Assembly (NCBI GenBank): GCA_902363535.1
Contig: CABJAE010000002.1
Coordinates: 1-64,000 of the forward strand
Length of the DNA stretch: 64,000 nucleotides
Origin: Peptoniphilaceae bacterium
GTDB taxonomy: Bacteria > Bacillota > Clostridia > Tissierellales > Peptoniphilaceae
Direction of reading: 5' to 3'
Positions 8,509 through 15,986 of this stretch are shown here, piece after piece. The position numbers were made by a program, and so were the translations under genes. The notes under the pieces are model-generated. The model searched no databases. It was not told where the DNA came from and saw only the letters and a list, made by a program, of their open reading frames with translations. Numbering within the stretch: the stretch's first letter is position 1; every line of letters starts with the position of its first letter.

Positions 8509-9255
8509 TCACTGCTCATTCTCTCTTTCAAAGTGAATGCGCCACAACTTCTCTATATCACAATATTCAGCGTGTTTATTTGCCGGTGTATTCGTATCTC
8601 CCACACGAGTATAGATCTGATGATCCATAACCTTCCGGTATCTTTCTGTTAAGTAAAACGGCACAAATTTTGAACTTTTACAAACGATAACGCCAATGTT
8701 TTTATGGCAGTAATATAGGTTCTTAACTTCCACGTCCGGCATATGGCCGCCTGCAAATTTAATTCCCCGAAGAAAATCAAATAGATTGTTGGAGCTCAAT
8801 TTCTCCTTAATTCCTACGACTTCACCATCATCTGCAACACCAAAGATTAGAAAGGCATCTTTGTTACCCGTGTTATTAGATAAGCACAAAATATCGTGTA
8901 GCAGATCACCTTTCTCGTGGTGGAACTCTACCTTAAAATCACAGTAATCCCTTTCTTCTTGATTATTGATTAAGTCGACTATGTCCCTATTCATCGGATC
9001 AATTTGTAATTCTTTACACTTTAACTTATCCACGATTTCTTTTAAGCACTTCCGCTCTTCATCTTCCGCCTTGCCGCCTACCACGGAATTTTTCTTATTA
9101 TTCGTATCGTAAACCGACACAATTGCACTACTATTCGAAAATTTAAATTGCCAGAAAGAGCCATTGTTTTCGCGTTCCACACAATCGCTTATCGCGTAAC
9201 CCATCTTTTCTAATGAGTCTTTAATGTAATTAATATCAATGCTGATTTTTGCCAT
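8509..9255 (-). CDS. AlbA_2 (Schlafen-type) domain protein
   Basis: A 248-residue protein. The first about 85 residues are unknown. Residues about 95-230 match the AlbA_2 putative DNA/RNA-binding domain: the entry EERDYCDFKVEF, then HEKGDLLHDILCLSNN, the glycine-rich LIFGVADDGEVVGI, and a late INTR-like segment FYLTERYRKVMDHQIYTRVG. The C-terminal segment found in larger AlbA_2 regulators is absent. The gene lies 60 bases behind the PIN gene in the same direction, with no terminator between, so it probably belongs to the XRE-ImmA-PIN operon. Codon use is more A+T-rich than in the genes around it, hinting at separate origin. Its role is not known; nucleic-acid binding is the family inference. 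Confidence 0.75.
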   Translation of the reverse strand: MAKISIDINYIKDSLEKMGYAISDCVERENNGSFWQFKFSNSSAIVSVYDTNNKKNSVVGGKAEDEERKCLKEIVDKLKCKELQIDPMNRDIVDLINNQEERDYCDFKVEFHHEKGDLLHDILCLSNNTGNKDAFLIFGVADDGEVVGIKEKLSSNNLFDFLRGIKFAGGHMPDVEVKNLYYCHKNIGVIVCKSSKFVPFYLTERYRKVMDHQIYTRVGDTNTPANKHAEYCDIEKLWRIHFERENEQ

Positions 9256-9315
9256 GTTCCCCCTCCTCTTATGCTTTAAAACTTTTCAGAACTCCGCGGA
9301 TATCTCTTTCCGCCT

Positions 9316-9843
9316 TCACCCCTTTTTTAAATATTCCGTAAAGGACTGCGCGCCGATCTGCCTACGCTTATTCAACATGGCCTGCCAAATAGTGTTTCCC
9401 TCGGCCTCCGTGATCAGCCCTCTTTCATAGGCTTCGACCAATAAATCGCCCGTCGTCATATGTTTCAACGAATACTTCTCTACATAATAGGCCACATCCT
9501 TCAAATTGTTGCTTCCCAGAATGCCGTCATAAGTTTTCGCCAGAGAAATAGACGCCGCTTCTCCGCGCCCGATGACTTTATTGTCGCCGGAAAAGGTCGT
9601 GAGCTCCCTGTACAGGGCGTATTCTTCCGAATCCACGGACAAATACATAATCTCCGCCGAGCCCCTTTCGAGAAGAAGGTCGACGCGCCGCTTCAAATGA
9701 GGAATCGTGGGCCGGTCGATCTCATCATACACCGGCTTGGGAATCATGATTTTCCCATCGACAATTTTTTCCAGCAAGCACTCCCCGTGAACCCACAAAA
9801 AAGCGCAGATACAATCCGTGTCGAAAAAAATGGAATCAGTCAA
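9316..9843 (-). CDS. PIN-like nuclease, possible toxin
   Basis: A 175-residue protein. The chosen start is TTG at 9843, which overlaps the stop of the ImmA gene (TTGACTGA) and has AGGAAGGG about 8 bases upstream. The longer open frame back to 9897 lies inside the ImmA gene and has no ribosome site. From the TTG the protein begins MTDSIFFDTDCICAF, the normal PIN opening with metal-binding Asp8 and Asp10. Further acidic residues in PIN-like places are Glu41 (VYDEI), Glu95 (GRGEAASIS) and Asp116 (SNNLKD). PIN domains are Mg-dependent RNases. Coupled to a repressor and a metallopeptidase, it may be the effector of this operon. The toxin role is inference; the fold call is moderately firm. Confidence 0.72.
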   Translation of the reverse strand: MTDSIFFDTDCICAFLWVHGECLLEKIVDGKIMIPKPVYDEIDRPTIPHLKRRVDLLLERGSAEIMYLSVDSEEYALYRELTTFSGDNKVIGRGEAASISLAKTYDGILGSNNLKDVAYYVEKYSLKHMTTGDLLVEAYERGLITEAEGNTIWQAMLNKRRQIGAQSFTEYLKKG

Positions 9844-10591
9844 GAGGAATCCCTTCCTCTCCCAACTCGCCGAACACAAGATCGTCCCTGAAGGCATCTA
9901 AGAGCAGCTCTTCGTACTTCCCCCGGGAAATGCATTCCTGCTCCAACAACTTCTCGGAAAGCGCCAAATAGCGCCCCAGCACCATCCGCTCCTTCTCTTC
10001 AGGCGCCGGACGATAAAGGGACGTGTCGTAGCCCAGGCGCGCCGCGATCCCCATGACCCCCGTCTCCATGGCTGACGCTTCCTGCGCCGTCAAGATGCCG
10101 TCGCTTACGAGCCGGTACAACATGGCCTTGTGGCTAAGCCCGTAATACTGCTCCAGCCTGATCACGTCCTCGACGCCGAGAAGGTCCTCCTGCCCCTTCG
10201 CCCGAATCGCCTCCAAAGACTCACTTAAAGACGCCGGGGGCATCAATAAATAAGACGCAAACTGATCCGCACACTTTTCATTCGCATCCCCCACGCCGAT
10301 GGCCATGCGGCTCACCTGCGATTCCTTCGCCTCGTCGAAATACAAATGATACAACTCGTGAGCCAACGAAAAGCGCTGCCGCCCCAAAGACATGCGGGAA
10401 TTCACGGCAATGACTTGGGACGACGCCCCCTTGTAGCAAACCCCGCTGATGTTTTGACCGAGGGGATAAAAAACCAGCGTCAGATCTTCGATGCCCTGAA
10501 CCAGCTTAAAAAGATCCACCGGCGATTGACCGTCGGCGCCTAAAAGCTTCCTTACCCGATAGGCCTTATTGCTCAAATCAATTCTATCCAC
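9836..10591 (-). CDS. ImmA/IrrE-family metallopeptidase
   Basis: A 251-residue protein. The start is taken as GTG 10591, overlapping the repressor stop (GTGGATAG), with GGGAGG about 9 bases upstream; the in-frame ATG at 10624 has no ribosome site. The zinc motif is HELYH (about 78-82) in RFSLAHELYHLYFDE, and the third-ligand helix is NEKCADQFASYLLMP. ImmA/IrrE peptidases cleave a partner repressor in response to stress (ImmA cuts ImmR; IrrE/PprI cuts DdrO). Placed directly after an XRE repressor gene, this protein probably relieves repression of the operon by cutting that repressor. The C-terminal about 90 residues are alpha-helical and may sense the signal. Confidence 0.85.
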   Translation of the reverse strand: MDRIDLSNKAYRVRKLLGADGQSPVDLFKLVQGIEDLTLVFYPLGQNISGVCYKGASSQVIAVNSRMSLGRQRFSLAHELYHLYFDEAKESQVSRMAIGVGDANEKCADQFASYLLMPPASLSESLEAIRAKGQEDLLGVEDVIRLEQYYGLSHKAMLYRLVSDGILTAQEASAMETGVMGIAARLGYDTSLYRPAPEEKERMVLGRYLALSEKLLEQECISRGKYEELLLDAFRDDLVFGELGEEGIPLD

Positions 10592-10931
10592 GGCGACGCG
10601 CCTCCCATATCCTGTCCATTTCAAACTGATTCAGCGCAATCTGATTCACCGCGGCCAAAGCTTCCAGATCCTCCGCAGTGAATCCCTTGGAACGAAACGA
10701 CATGGCGCAACTTTCGCCGTCGGCATCTTCCGATAAAATAAAATCCGACGAACAGCAAAACAAACGCGCCAACTTCTCGACTACATCCGAAGTGATCTTC
10801 CGCTCGCCCTTTTCAATCTTGGAAACCATGCTTTGATCCAAAGACAAATAATCAGCCACCGTCTTTTGATTTAAATTTGCACGCTCACGAAGCGATTTAA
10901 TCCGCTTGCCTACTTCGACGAAATTCATCAT
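10584..10931 (-). CDS. XRE-family transcriptional repressor
   Basis: A 115-residue protein. Residues about 8-62 form a classic helix-turn-helix (IKSLRERANLNQKTVADYLS, then DQSMVSKIEKGERKIT). The remaining about 50 residues are likely for dimerisation and may hold the cleavage site for the neighbouring ImmA-like peptidase. It starts at the second-codon Met variant MMNFVEVGKRI, preceded by AGGAGGGG. It is the first gene of an operon with ImmA, PIN and probably the AlbA_2 gene. An inverted repeat upstream (10969-11007) is the natural operator for autoregulation. Confidence 0.9.
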   Translation of the reverse strand: MMNFVEVGKRIKSLRERANLNQKTVADYLSLDQSMVSKIEKGERKITSDVVEKLARLFCCSSDFILSEDADGESCAMSFRSKGFTAEDLEALAAVNQIALNQFEMDRIWEARRRG

Positions 10932-10968
10932 AACTTACCCCTCCTTTAAACTTAGTATAGCAAAGGAT

Positions 10969-11007
10969 TGTCATAAAATAAATTCTTTTTTTATGATTAT
11001 TATGACA
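10969..11007 (-). promoter_or_regulatory. Inverted-repeat operator upstream of the XRE gene
   Basis: TGTCATAA (10969-10976) and TTATGACA (11000-11007) form an 8-base inverted repeat with a 23-base A/T-rich spacer. It lies upstream of a TATACT -10 box (about 10954-10959 on the minus strand). It is probably the binding site of the XRE repressor. Confidence 0.55.
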
Positions 11008-11085
11008 GACGCGTTTACTACCTTCAGAAAACACAAATCAACGCCAGCAACATTTGTCTAACATTTCAGCTCAGCAGAATAAAAT

Positions 11086-11110
11086 AGGAGCTTGGCCTGG
11101 CCAAACTCCT
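11086..11110 (-). terminator. Terminator of the membrane-protein gene
   Basis: AGGAG(C/T)TTGGCC pairs with itself across 11086-11110, and the minus-strand product ends ATTTTATT. It lies just past the stop at 11119. Confidence 0.7.
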
Positions 11111-11118
11111 AAACTAAG

Positions 11119-12045
11119 CTATTCTTTATCTTTAGGTTCTACGCCAACCTTACAAAATTGGCGATATTCAATCTGCCTCTCTCCGAGCGGCTCAATGCGA
11201 TAGTCACCTTTTATAATAGTGAGTTGAGACTCCTTTTCTGGGCATTCCTTTGTACTCTGTCTCTTTGATACAACCGATGTACTTCCTTTCATTAAGACAA
11301 CCGAATCCCGGTAATGCCCTACAACAATACGATAGCCGCTTTCCTTTCCTGAAATAAATTCATAGCCTCTTTGATTCACAGGATCCAAAGGCGAAAGCTT
11401 CATTGTCAAAATAAAAGTCATAAGAAAAATTGTTACTACAGTTAATACATATAACGTTCCCGATATTACCTTCAAAACTTTACTATGCTCGGTGTAAAGG
11501 CTTGTTAACTTAAATTTTTTTGTCCCTTCATTCGCATTATTTCGAGCAATCACGAAAAACAATAAGTCATATCCAATAAATGAAAGAATACTAAGAACAA
11601 AAGATAAAAGAACACACAATTTACTTTTTCCAAAAAAATAGTCAAAAATGATTAGTGATTCAATCAACACCACAAGCGCGACCGCAAGTGAAAAAAGTAA
11701 TCTGTCAGAGACATTAAATTCACTTTTCTTTGAAACTTTTTTTACAAAGCAAGGTATAAGCCAAATAAACACAAGGATCAATGCAAAAGGAACCATTGCA
11801 TCAAAATCAAAAATTCTATCATTATAAAAATATAAACTGGGGACACCATAAAAATGTTCTGCATATATCGCAAATGCTTTATTAGACAAAGATAAAAAAA
11901 TGCCACTGACCGCCGCTAATAAAGACGCAACTTTAAACAACACATCGAGTATCGTATCTTTAGGTTTTTCTAGATTGCAAATGCATTCGGGTACTTTCCA
12001 TCGACGTAATAACCTACGCCTTCTCTCCTCTTCTCTCTTTGTCAT
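11119..12045 (-). CDS. Membrane protein of unknown function
   Basis: A 308-residue protein of no family I recognise. It starts with a strongly basic stretch (TKREEERRRRLLRRWK), then has about five or six hydrophobic segments (about 36-58, 85-102, 118-138, 144-166, 190-212). It ends in an about 90-residue polar tail rich in Lys, Glu and Arg. The basic start fits the positive-inside rule, putting the N-terminus in the cytoplasm. The gene is A+T-rich compared with the metabolic genes, has its own terminator, and sits between a possible toxin-antitoxin operon and insertion sequences, so it is likely accessory. The ribosome site is AGGAGGGG. Confidence 0.6.
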   Translation of the reverse strand: MTKREEERRRRLLRRWKVPECICNLEKPKDTILDVLFKVASLLAAVSGIFLSLSNKAFAIYAEHFYGVPSLYFYNDRIFDFDAMVPFALILVFIWLIPCFVKKVSKKSEFNVSDRLLFSLAVALVVLIESLIIFDYFFGKSKLCVLLSFVLSILSFIGYDLLFFVIARNNANEGTKKFKLTSLYTEHSKVLKVISGTLYVLTVVTIFLMTFILTMKLSPLDPVNQRGYEFISGKESGYRIVVGHYRDSVVLMKGSTSVVSKRQSTKECPEKESQLTIIKGDYRIEPLGERQIEYRQFCKVGVEPKDKE

Positions 12046-12159
12046 TTTAAACTACCCCTCCTTAATTCCATTATATATTTTATATAAAATACCCAATGCA
12101 TTCTCATCTAAAACCTATCTCCGCTTCAATAATCGCATCCCACTCATAAAATCCATTCC

Positions 12160-12360
12160 GCAACACAGCCCAACAGGAATCAAATGCCTGTAGGCATTTG
12201 CACTGCTAAAAGGCGTTTGTGGGTCGAGGGGGATGGGGCCCCGGGGAAGGGCCAGAGGGCGAATCGCAACGCCCTGGGCCCTTCCCCGGGCTTCAAGGCC
12301 GTGTAATAGCGTATTTTAAGTGAAATAGAAATCAACACGTCATTCTGTCGGCTATGCTTT
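12160..12360. repeat. Mosaic intergenic repeat, copy R3
   Basis: ACAGCCCAACAGGAATC (about 12166-12182) is followed by the hairpin AAATGCC-TGTA-GGCATTT (12182-12199). A long stem comes next: CCCGGGGAAGGGCC (12240-12253) pairs with GGCCCTTCCCCGGG (12277-12290), and inside it AGGGCG/CGCCCT encloses AATCGCAA. Bases 12221-12290 are identical to 46845-46914. The tail (about 12310-12350) resembles that of R1. The gap on both sides (12046-12160, 12360-12440) shows no gene. Confidence 0.8.
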
Positions 12361-12440
12361 CAAACAACAATAAACAATCTATATTGTGCGAAGGAGAAAA
12401 AGAAAAATTAATCACCCGCCCATTTCTCCATAAAAGAATA

Positions 12441-12464
12441 AAAAAGGACCGCAACGGGTCCTTT
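12441..12464 (-). terminator. Terminator after the IS1182-type transposase
   Basis: AAAGGACC-GCAAC-GGGTCCTTT, followed on the minus strand by TTTTTTATT. The stem and loop GGACCGCAACGGGTCC are identical to those of the terminator at 20058-20086. Confidence 0.75.
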
Positions 12465-13927
12465 CAGACTGCAGACAAACTCCGAATAAATCTCGGGGTT
12501 TGTCTCTTTTTTATGTTGTCAATCCATTTTCTCCATAAATCAGTAAAAGAAGGGCCGCAGTCTCCCCTCTCCCGATCTCTTCGATCCATCATCAGTGCCA
12601 GTTTTTTCATGTTCATGCATGCAAAGGTCAGCACCGCTTTTAGATCCATTTTCTTTCGTCCACGCTGGTTGGTGTAACGTAGGCCATGGTATTCTTTCGC
12701 GCTGCCGAATTGCCGTTCGATGGTTTCTTTGCGTTGTTTGTATTCTGCTTTTCCTGGGGTGGTGTAGCGGTAGTCTTCCGCGACGTCCAGGGCGTCTTGC
12801 CAGAGGTGGCGAGTAACGATTTTTTGATGGTTTTTGCTGGCGGTGCAACGGTGAAGGGTAGGACAGTTTTTGCAGATTTTTGGATTGCGTTTGTATTCGC
12901 GGTATCCTTCACGTGTCGTGGTGCTGTAGGGGAGGATGGTTTCTTCCGGGCAGAGGTAACAGTCGTAGTAGGCGTCGTAGACGAAGTCGCGCTTGTAGTA
13001 GGGGTCGTCGAGGGCCGGTTTGTGTTTGGGCCGGGTGTAGGGGAAGACGGGCAGGATGTCTTTTTCAAGGAGGGTTTTGGCGATGGCCGGGGTTTTGTAG
13101 CCGGCGTCCATGACGAGTTTTTCCGGTTTTAAAGCTTGGAGTTTGGGGAGGAAGTCGAAGAAGGTGCTGCTGTCGTGGCGGTTGCCGGGAAAGCTTTGAC
13201 AGGCGAGGATCCAACCGTGTGCGTCGCAGGCGGTTTGGATGGTGTAGGCAAAGACCTCTTTGTGCTCGCCTTTGTGAAAGAGGCCGCTTTCGGGATCGGT
13301 GGTGGATTGTGTAATGGTGGTGGTATCGGTGGGCGGATTTTTCGGTGGTTTGAGGTCGTCTTTTCCGTGTGCGTTTCGATCGTCGGCAATTTCTTTTTCA
13401 AGCTGTTGTTGGTAGCTTCGCACGTGTTTTTTCACCACGGCTTTTTTGTTTTTGTGGCGATTGGCATGGGCTTTGACGTGGGTGGCATCGACGAATTGGA
13501 GGCGTGTGTCGACGAAGCCTTGGTCCATCGCTTGTTGAAGGATGTTGGTGAAGATGGACTCAAAGAGGTCGGTGTCTTGAAAACGCCGACGGTAGTTTTG
13601 CCCAAAGGTGGTGAAGTGGGGGATTTTATCGTAGAAGTCAAGTCCCAAGAACCAACGATAGGCCAGGTTGACTTCGACTTCTTTAATGGTTTGGCGCATG
13701 CTCCGAATGCCATAAAGGTGTTGGATAAAGACGAGTTTAATGAGAACCACGGGGTCGATGCTGGGCCGGCCGTTGTCTGGGCAGTAAAGGTCTTCAACAA
13801 GATCATAGATGAAGTCGAAGTCCACGTAACGATCAATTTTCCGCAAAAGATGATCTGCCGGCACGAGTTGATCCAGAGCGATCATTTGAATTTGTTCTAC
13901 TTTTTTCTTGTCTTCTTTGTGTAGCAT
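12464..13927 (-). CDS. IS1182-family transposase
   Basis: A 487-residue apparently intact transposase. The N-terminal part (IALDQLVPADHLLRKIDRYVDF, then GRPSIDPVVLIKLVFIQHLYGI and the HFTTFGQNYRRRF region) is the DUF772-type domain typical of IS1182/IS5 relatives. The DDE catalytic part follows: FVDATHVKAHAN with the first Asp (about 145), then LVMDAGYKTP with the second Asp (about 292), and ERQFGSAKEYHGLRY with the catalytic Glu region (about 420). A cysteine-rich zinc-like segment (YDCYLCPEE... CKNCPTLHRC) lies between. The start ATG has AAGGAGG upstream. The last 13 codons lie inside a hairpin-forming sequence resembling host terminators. Mobility is plausible since no frameshift is visible. 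Confidence 0.9.
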   Translation of the reverse strand: MLHKEDKKKVEQIQMIALDQLVPADHLLRKIDRYVDFDFIYDLVEDLYCPDNGRPSIDPVVLIKLVFIQHLYGIRSMRQTIKEVEVNLAYRWFLGLDFYDKIPHFTTFGQNYRRRFQDTDLFESIFTNILQQAMDQGFVDTRLQFVDATHVKAHANRHKNKKAVVKKHVRSYQQQLEKEIADDRNAHGKDDLKPPKNPPTDTTTITQSTTDPESGLFHKGEHKEVFAYTIQTACDAHGWILACQSFPGNRHDSSTFFDFLPKLQALKPEKLVMDAGYKTPAIAKTLLEKDILPVFPYTRPKHKPALDDPYYKRDFVYDAYYDCYLCPEETILPYSTTTREGYREYKRNPKICKNCPTLHRCTASKNHQKIVTRHLWQDALDVAEDYRYTTPGKAEYKQRKETIERQFGSAKEYHGLRYTNQRGRKKMDLKAVLTFACMNMKKLALMMDRRDRERGDCGPSFTDLWRKWIDNIKKRQTPRFIRSLSAV

Positions 13928-13976
13928 GGCGGCCTCCTTTTTTCTCTATTTTACTATAATTGAGGCGAATGCTGTT

Positions 13977-14031
13977 TGATGACACAAAAAAGGGAGGGTG
14001 AATCGGGTGATTCTCCCTCCCTTTGTCATCA
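13977..14031. terminator. Long hairpin between the two insertion sequences
   Basis: TGATGACA (13977-13984) pairs with TGTCATCA (14024-14031), AAAGGGAGGG with CCCTCCCTTT, and GAATC with GATTC. It may insulate the IS1182 transposase from outside transcription, or be a host terminator into which an element inserted. Confidence 0.5.
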
Positions 14032-14035
14032 CTCT

Positions 14036-14712
14036 GTCCCCCGGCGTAGCCGGGGGTTTTTCTTTTTCGGCCCAAAGGGCCTGTATTACTAGCTGCACCT
14101 GAAGGGCGTCGGTGGTCTGCCCGTGCTAACGTTACTTGGCTACCCCTTGAAGGGGTTCGTCGTGTCGAAGGTTAATTGCTCACTTATTTGATCTTCTTTC
14201 AGTTGATTTTGAATGTATTCTTGTATCTTTTTAGCGTTTTTTCCCGCTGTATCAACGTAATACCCTCGACACCAAAACTGCCTTCCCCTATATTTAAATT
14301 TCATGTCTCCCCATCGTTCATAGATCATGATGCCGCTTTTCCCTTTCAGAAACCCCATGAATGAAGATACGGAGAGTTTGGGCGGGATCTCTAGTAACAT
14401 ATGAACGTGATCCGGACATACTTCCGCCTCGATAATATTTACGCCTTTCCAGCTACATAACTCGCGTAGAATCGCGCCTATTTCTAAGCGCTTCGATCCA
14501 TAAAATACTTTTCGCCTGTATTTCGGAGTAAACACTACGTGATACTTACAATTCCATTTTGTGTGTGATAGACTATGGGTGTGATTTAGTGATGTCATTA
14601 TTCCCTCCTGATTGTGATTGGTTGACAGACCTTTCTTATCATACCATTCTAGGAATAACGGATAATTATCGCTAAAGCTAAACGGAACCCCCGGTCTAAC
14701 CGGGGGTTTTCT
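14036..14712 (-). mobile_element. IS200/IS605-type insertion sequence
   Basis: A small element with only a Y1 transposase and no TnpB. Subterminal hairpins lie at both ends, as in this family: CCCCCGGC-GTA-GCCGGGGG (14038-14056) and AACCCCCGGT-CTA-ACCGGGGGTT (14686-14708). These are the expected recognition hairpins of the HUH transposase. About 85 bases between the left hairpin and the gene hold further short hairpins (GGCCC-AAA-GGGCC-like, and CCCCTTGAAGGGG) and no gene. Exact cleavage sites were not determined. Confidence 0.75.
14140..14598 (-). CDS. tnpA: IS200/IS605-family transposase TnpA (Y1, HUH)
   Basis: A 152-residue single-strand DNA transposase of normal family length. Motifs seen are VVFTPKYRRKVF near the start, the metal-binding HUH as HVH in VCPDHVHMLLEIPPK (about 62-76), and the nucleophile Tyr in CRGYYVDTAGKN (about 112-123), followed by the helix IQEYIQNQ. 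Both catalytic blocks are intact, so it is probably active. It stands alone, without TnpB, inside an element flanked by matching hairpins. It has moved in next to the terminator of the MaoC operon. Confidence 0.92.
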   Translation of the reverse strand: MTSLNHTHSLSHTKWNCKYHVVFTPKYRRKVFYGSKRLEIGAILRELCSWKGVNIIEAEVCPDHVHMLLEIPPKLSVSSFMGFLKGKSGIMIYERWGDMKFKYRGRQFWCRGYYVDTAGKNAKKIQEYIQNQLKEDQISEQLTFDTTNPFKG

Positions 14713-14717
14713 AATGC

Positions 14718-14745
14718 AAAAAAGATGCCGGCAATGCCGACATCT
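14718..14745 (-). terminator. Terminator of the CoA-ester operon
   Basis: AGATG(C)CGGCA and TGCCG(A)CATCT pair, and the minus-strand product ends in a T-run. It sits 19 bases past the MaoC stop. Confidence 0.8.
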
Positions 14746-14763
14746 GCTGTGACCAACTATATG

Positions 14764-15219
14764 CTATTCTTTTGCCTTCATCATAATCGTCCAAGGCGAT
14801 TCCGTGATCAAAACGCCGTCCTGATTGACAAGACGCGCTTCGAAGTTCACGATACCTCTTCCCGGTTTGGACGAGTGCTTCACCTCTACCGGCTCCACTT
14901 CCAAGTGGACCGTGTCGCCGATACGAAGAGGGCTCTTATAACGAATGGTAAGCTCTAAAAAGGCGATGGTAGTGCCGTCGAATATGCCGAGCATATTGGA
15001 TAGCCCTGTCATAATCGATGCGCCGAGCATGCCGTGGGCGACCCGCTCTTTAAAGGGTCCGGTTTTGGCAAACTCGTCATTAGTGTGCAATACATTGAAG
15101 TCTCCCGAAAGACCGGCAAAGTTTACTACATCCGCCTCTGTAATAGTTCTGCCTTGTGAAACATAAACCTTCCCGATTTCAAATTTTTCTAAATATAATC
15201 CTTTAGGTTCGTAATTCAT
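14764..15219 (-). CDS. MaoC-like (R)-specific enoyl-CoA hydratase
   Basis: A 151-residue hot-dog-fold hydratase. The hydratase-2 motif is present: FAGLSGDFNVLHTNDEFAK with catalytic Asp40 and His45, followed by ERVAHGMLGASIM. Proteins of this family hydrate trans-2-enoyl-CoA to (R)-3-hydroxyacyl-CoA or run the reverse dehydration. It is last in an operon with a permease, CoA-transferase and crotonase. Having both a crotonase (S-specific) and a MaoC (R-specific) enzyme would allow interconversion of the two 3-hydroxyacyl-CoA stereoisomers through crotonyl-CoA. The exact substrate is inference. Confidence 0.88.
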   Translation of the reverse strand: MNYEPKGLYLEKFEIGKVYVSQGRTITEADVVNFAGLSGDFNVLHTNDEFAKTGPFKERVAHGMLGASIMTGLSNMLGIFDGTTIAFLELTIRYKSPLRIGDTVHLEVEPVEVKHSSKPGRGIVNFEARLVNQDGVLITESPWTIMMKAKE

Positions 15220-15227
15220 AGTACCTC

Positions 15228-15986
15228 CTATTCAAACCGGGCGGAGCGTTTTTCGCGGAAAGCCGCCATTCCCTCTATTTGATCCGGCGTGCCGAAGATC
15301 GTGGCGTTCATGGCATTTTCGAGGGCGATTCCGCCGTCCAATGTCATATCCAGCCCCCGATCCACCATTTCTTTGGCCATGGCCACCGCGGTCTTTGAGT
15401 TTTTTACAATGGATTTTGCAAGCGCCATGGCTCTGTCCATTAAGTCCTCCGGGGCTGCCACTTCGAGAACGAGGCCGAATTCTTTTGCCTTATGAGCGTC
15501 GATAGTGTCTCCGGTTAAAAGCATATACATAGCGTTCATTCGCCCGATGAGGCGGGGCAAGCGTTGAGTTCCGGAAAATCCCGGTGTAATGCCGAGGCTT
15601 ACTTCGGGAAAAGCCATCTTCGCTTTTTCCGATGCGATACGGATATCGCATGCCAGGGCAAATTCTACGCCTCCACCGAAGGCGTAACCGTTAATAACAG
15701 CGATGGTGGGGATGCTCATGGTTTCGATGCGGCGGAAAAGATCTTGTCCTTTTTTGGAAAACTTCGCCACTTCCATACCTCGTAAGTTCTCCATCTCTTT
15801 CGTATCGGCGCCGGCGATAAAGGCCTTCCCCGCTCCCGTAAAGATAATGGCGCGGACATCTTCTCTCTCGATGCGGTCGACGACCTCTTCGAGAGCCTCC
15901 AACATCTCGCTGTTAAGTGCGTTCATCGCTTCCGGTCGATTGAAGATTACGGTGGCGATACGCTCTTCTATTTTAAAATCGATCAT
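15228..15986 (-). CDS. Enoyl-CoA hydratase / 3-hydroxybutyryl-CoA dehydratase (crotonase family)
   Basis: A 252-residue crotonase of standard length. The oxyanion-hole segments are AFIAGADTKEM (about 55-65) and GYAFGGGVEFALACD (100-114). Both catalytic glutamates of true hydratases are kept: Glu108 and Glu128 (FPEVSLG), spaced 20 apart as in the rat enzyme. It should hydrate crotonyl-CoA to (S)-3-hydroxybutyryl-CoA or the reverse. The start overlaps the CoA-transferase stop by 4 bases (ATGA), and the MaoC gene follows 8 bases after its stop. It is part of a short-chain acid operon under probable LysR control. Confidence 0.92.
   Translation of the reverse strand: MIDFKIEERIATVIFNRPEAMNALNSEMLEALEEVVDRIEREDVRAIIFTGAGKAFIAGADTKEMENLRGMEVAKFSKKGQDLFRRIETMSIPTIAVINGYAFGGGVEFALACDIRIASEKAKMAFPEVSLGITPGFSGTQRLPRLIGRMNAMYMLLTGDTIDAHKAKEFGLVLEVAAPEDLMDRAMALAKSIVKNSKTAVAMAKEMVDRGLDMTLDGGIALENAMNATIFGTPDQIEGMAAFREKRSARFE

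Larger units (their letters stand above)
12436..13990 (-). mobile_element. IS1182-type insertion sequence (ends uncertain)
   Basis: The element is inferred from its complete transposase gene. Terminal inverted repeats and target duplications could not be fixed by eye, so the limits given are only the flanking hairpins: a terminator at 12441-12464 and a long stem at 13977-14031. Confidence 0.55.

Noticed and set aside
14057..14139. Possible guide-type RNA beside the IS200/IS605 transposase
   Set aside because: No TnpB/IscB gene is present; the short hairpins there are better explained as the transposase recognition end.
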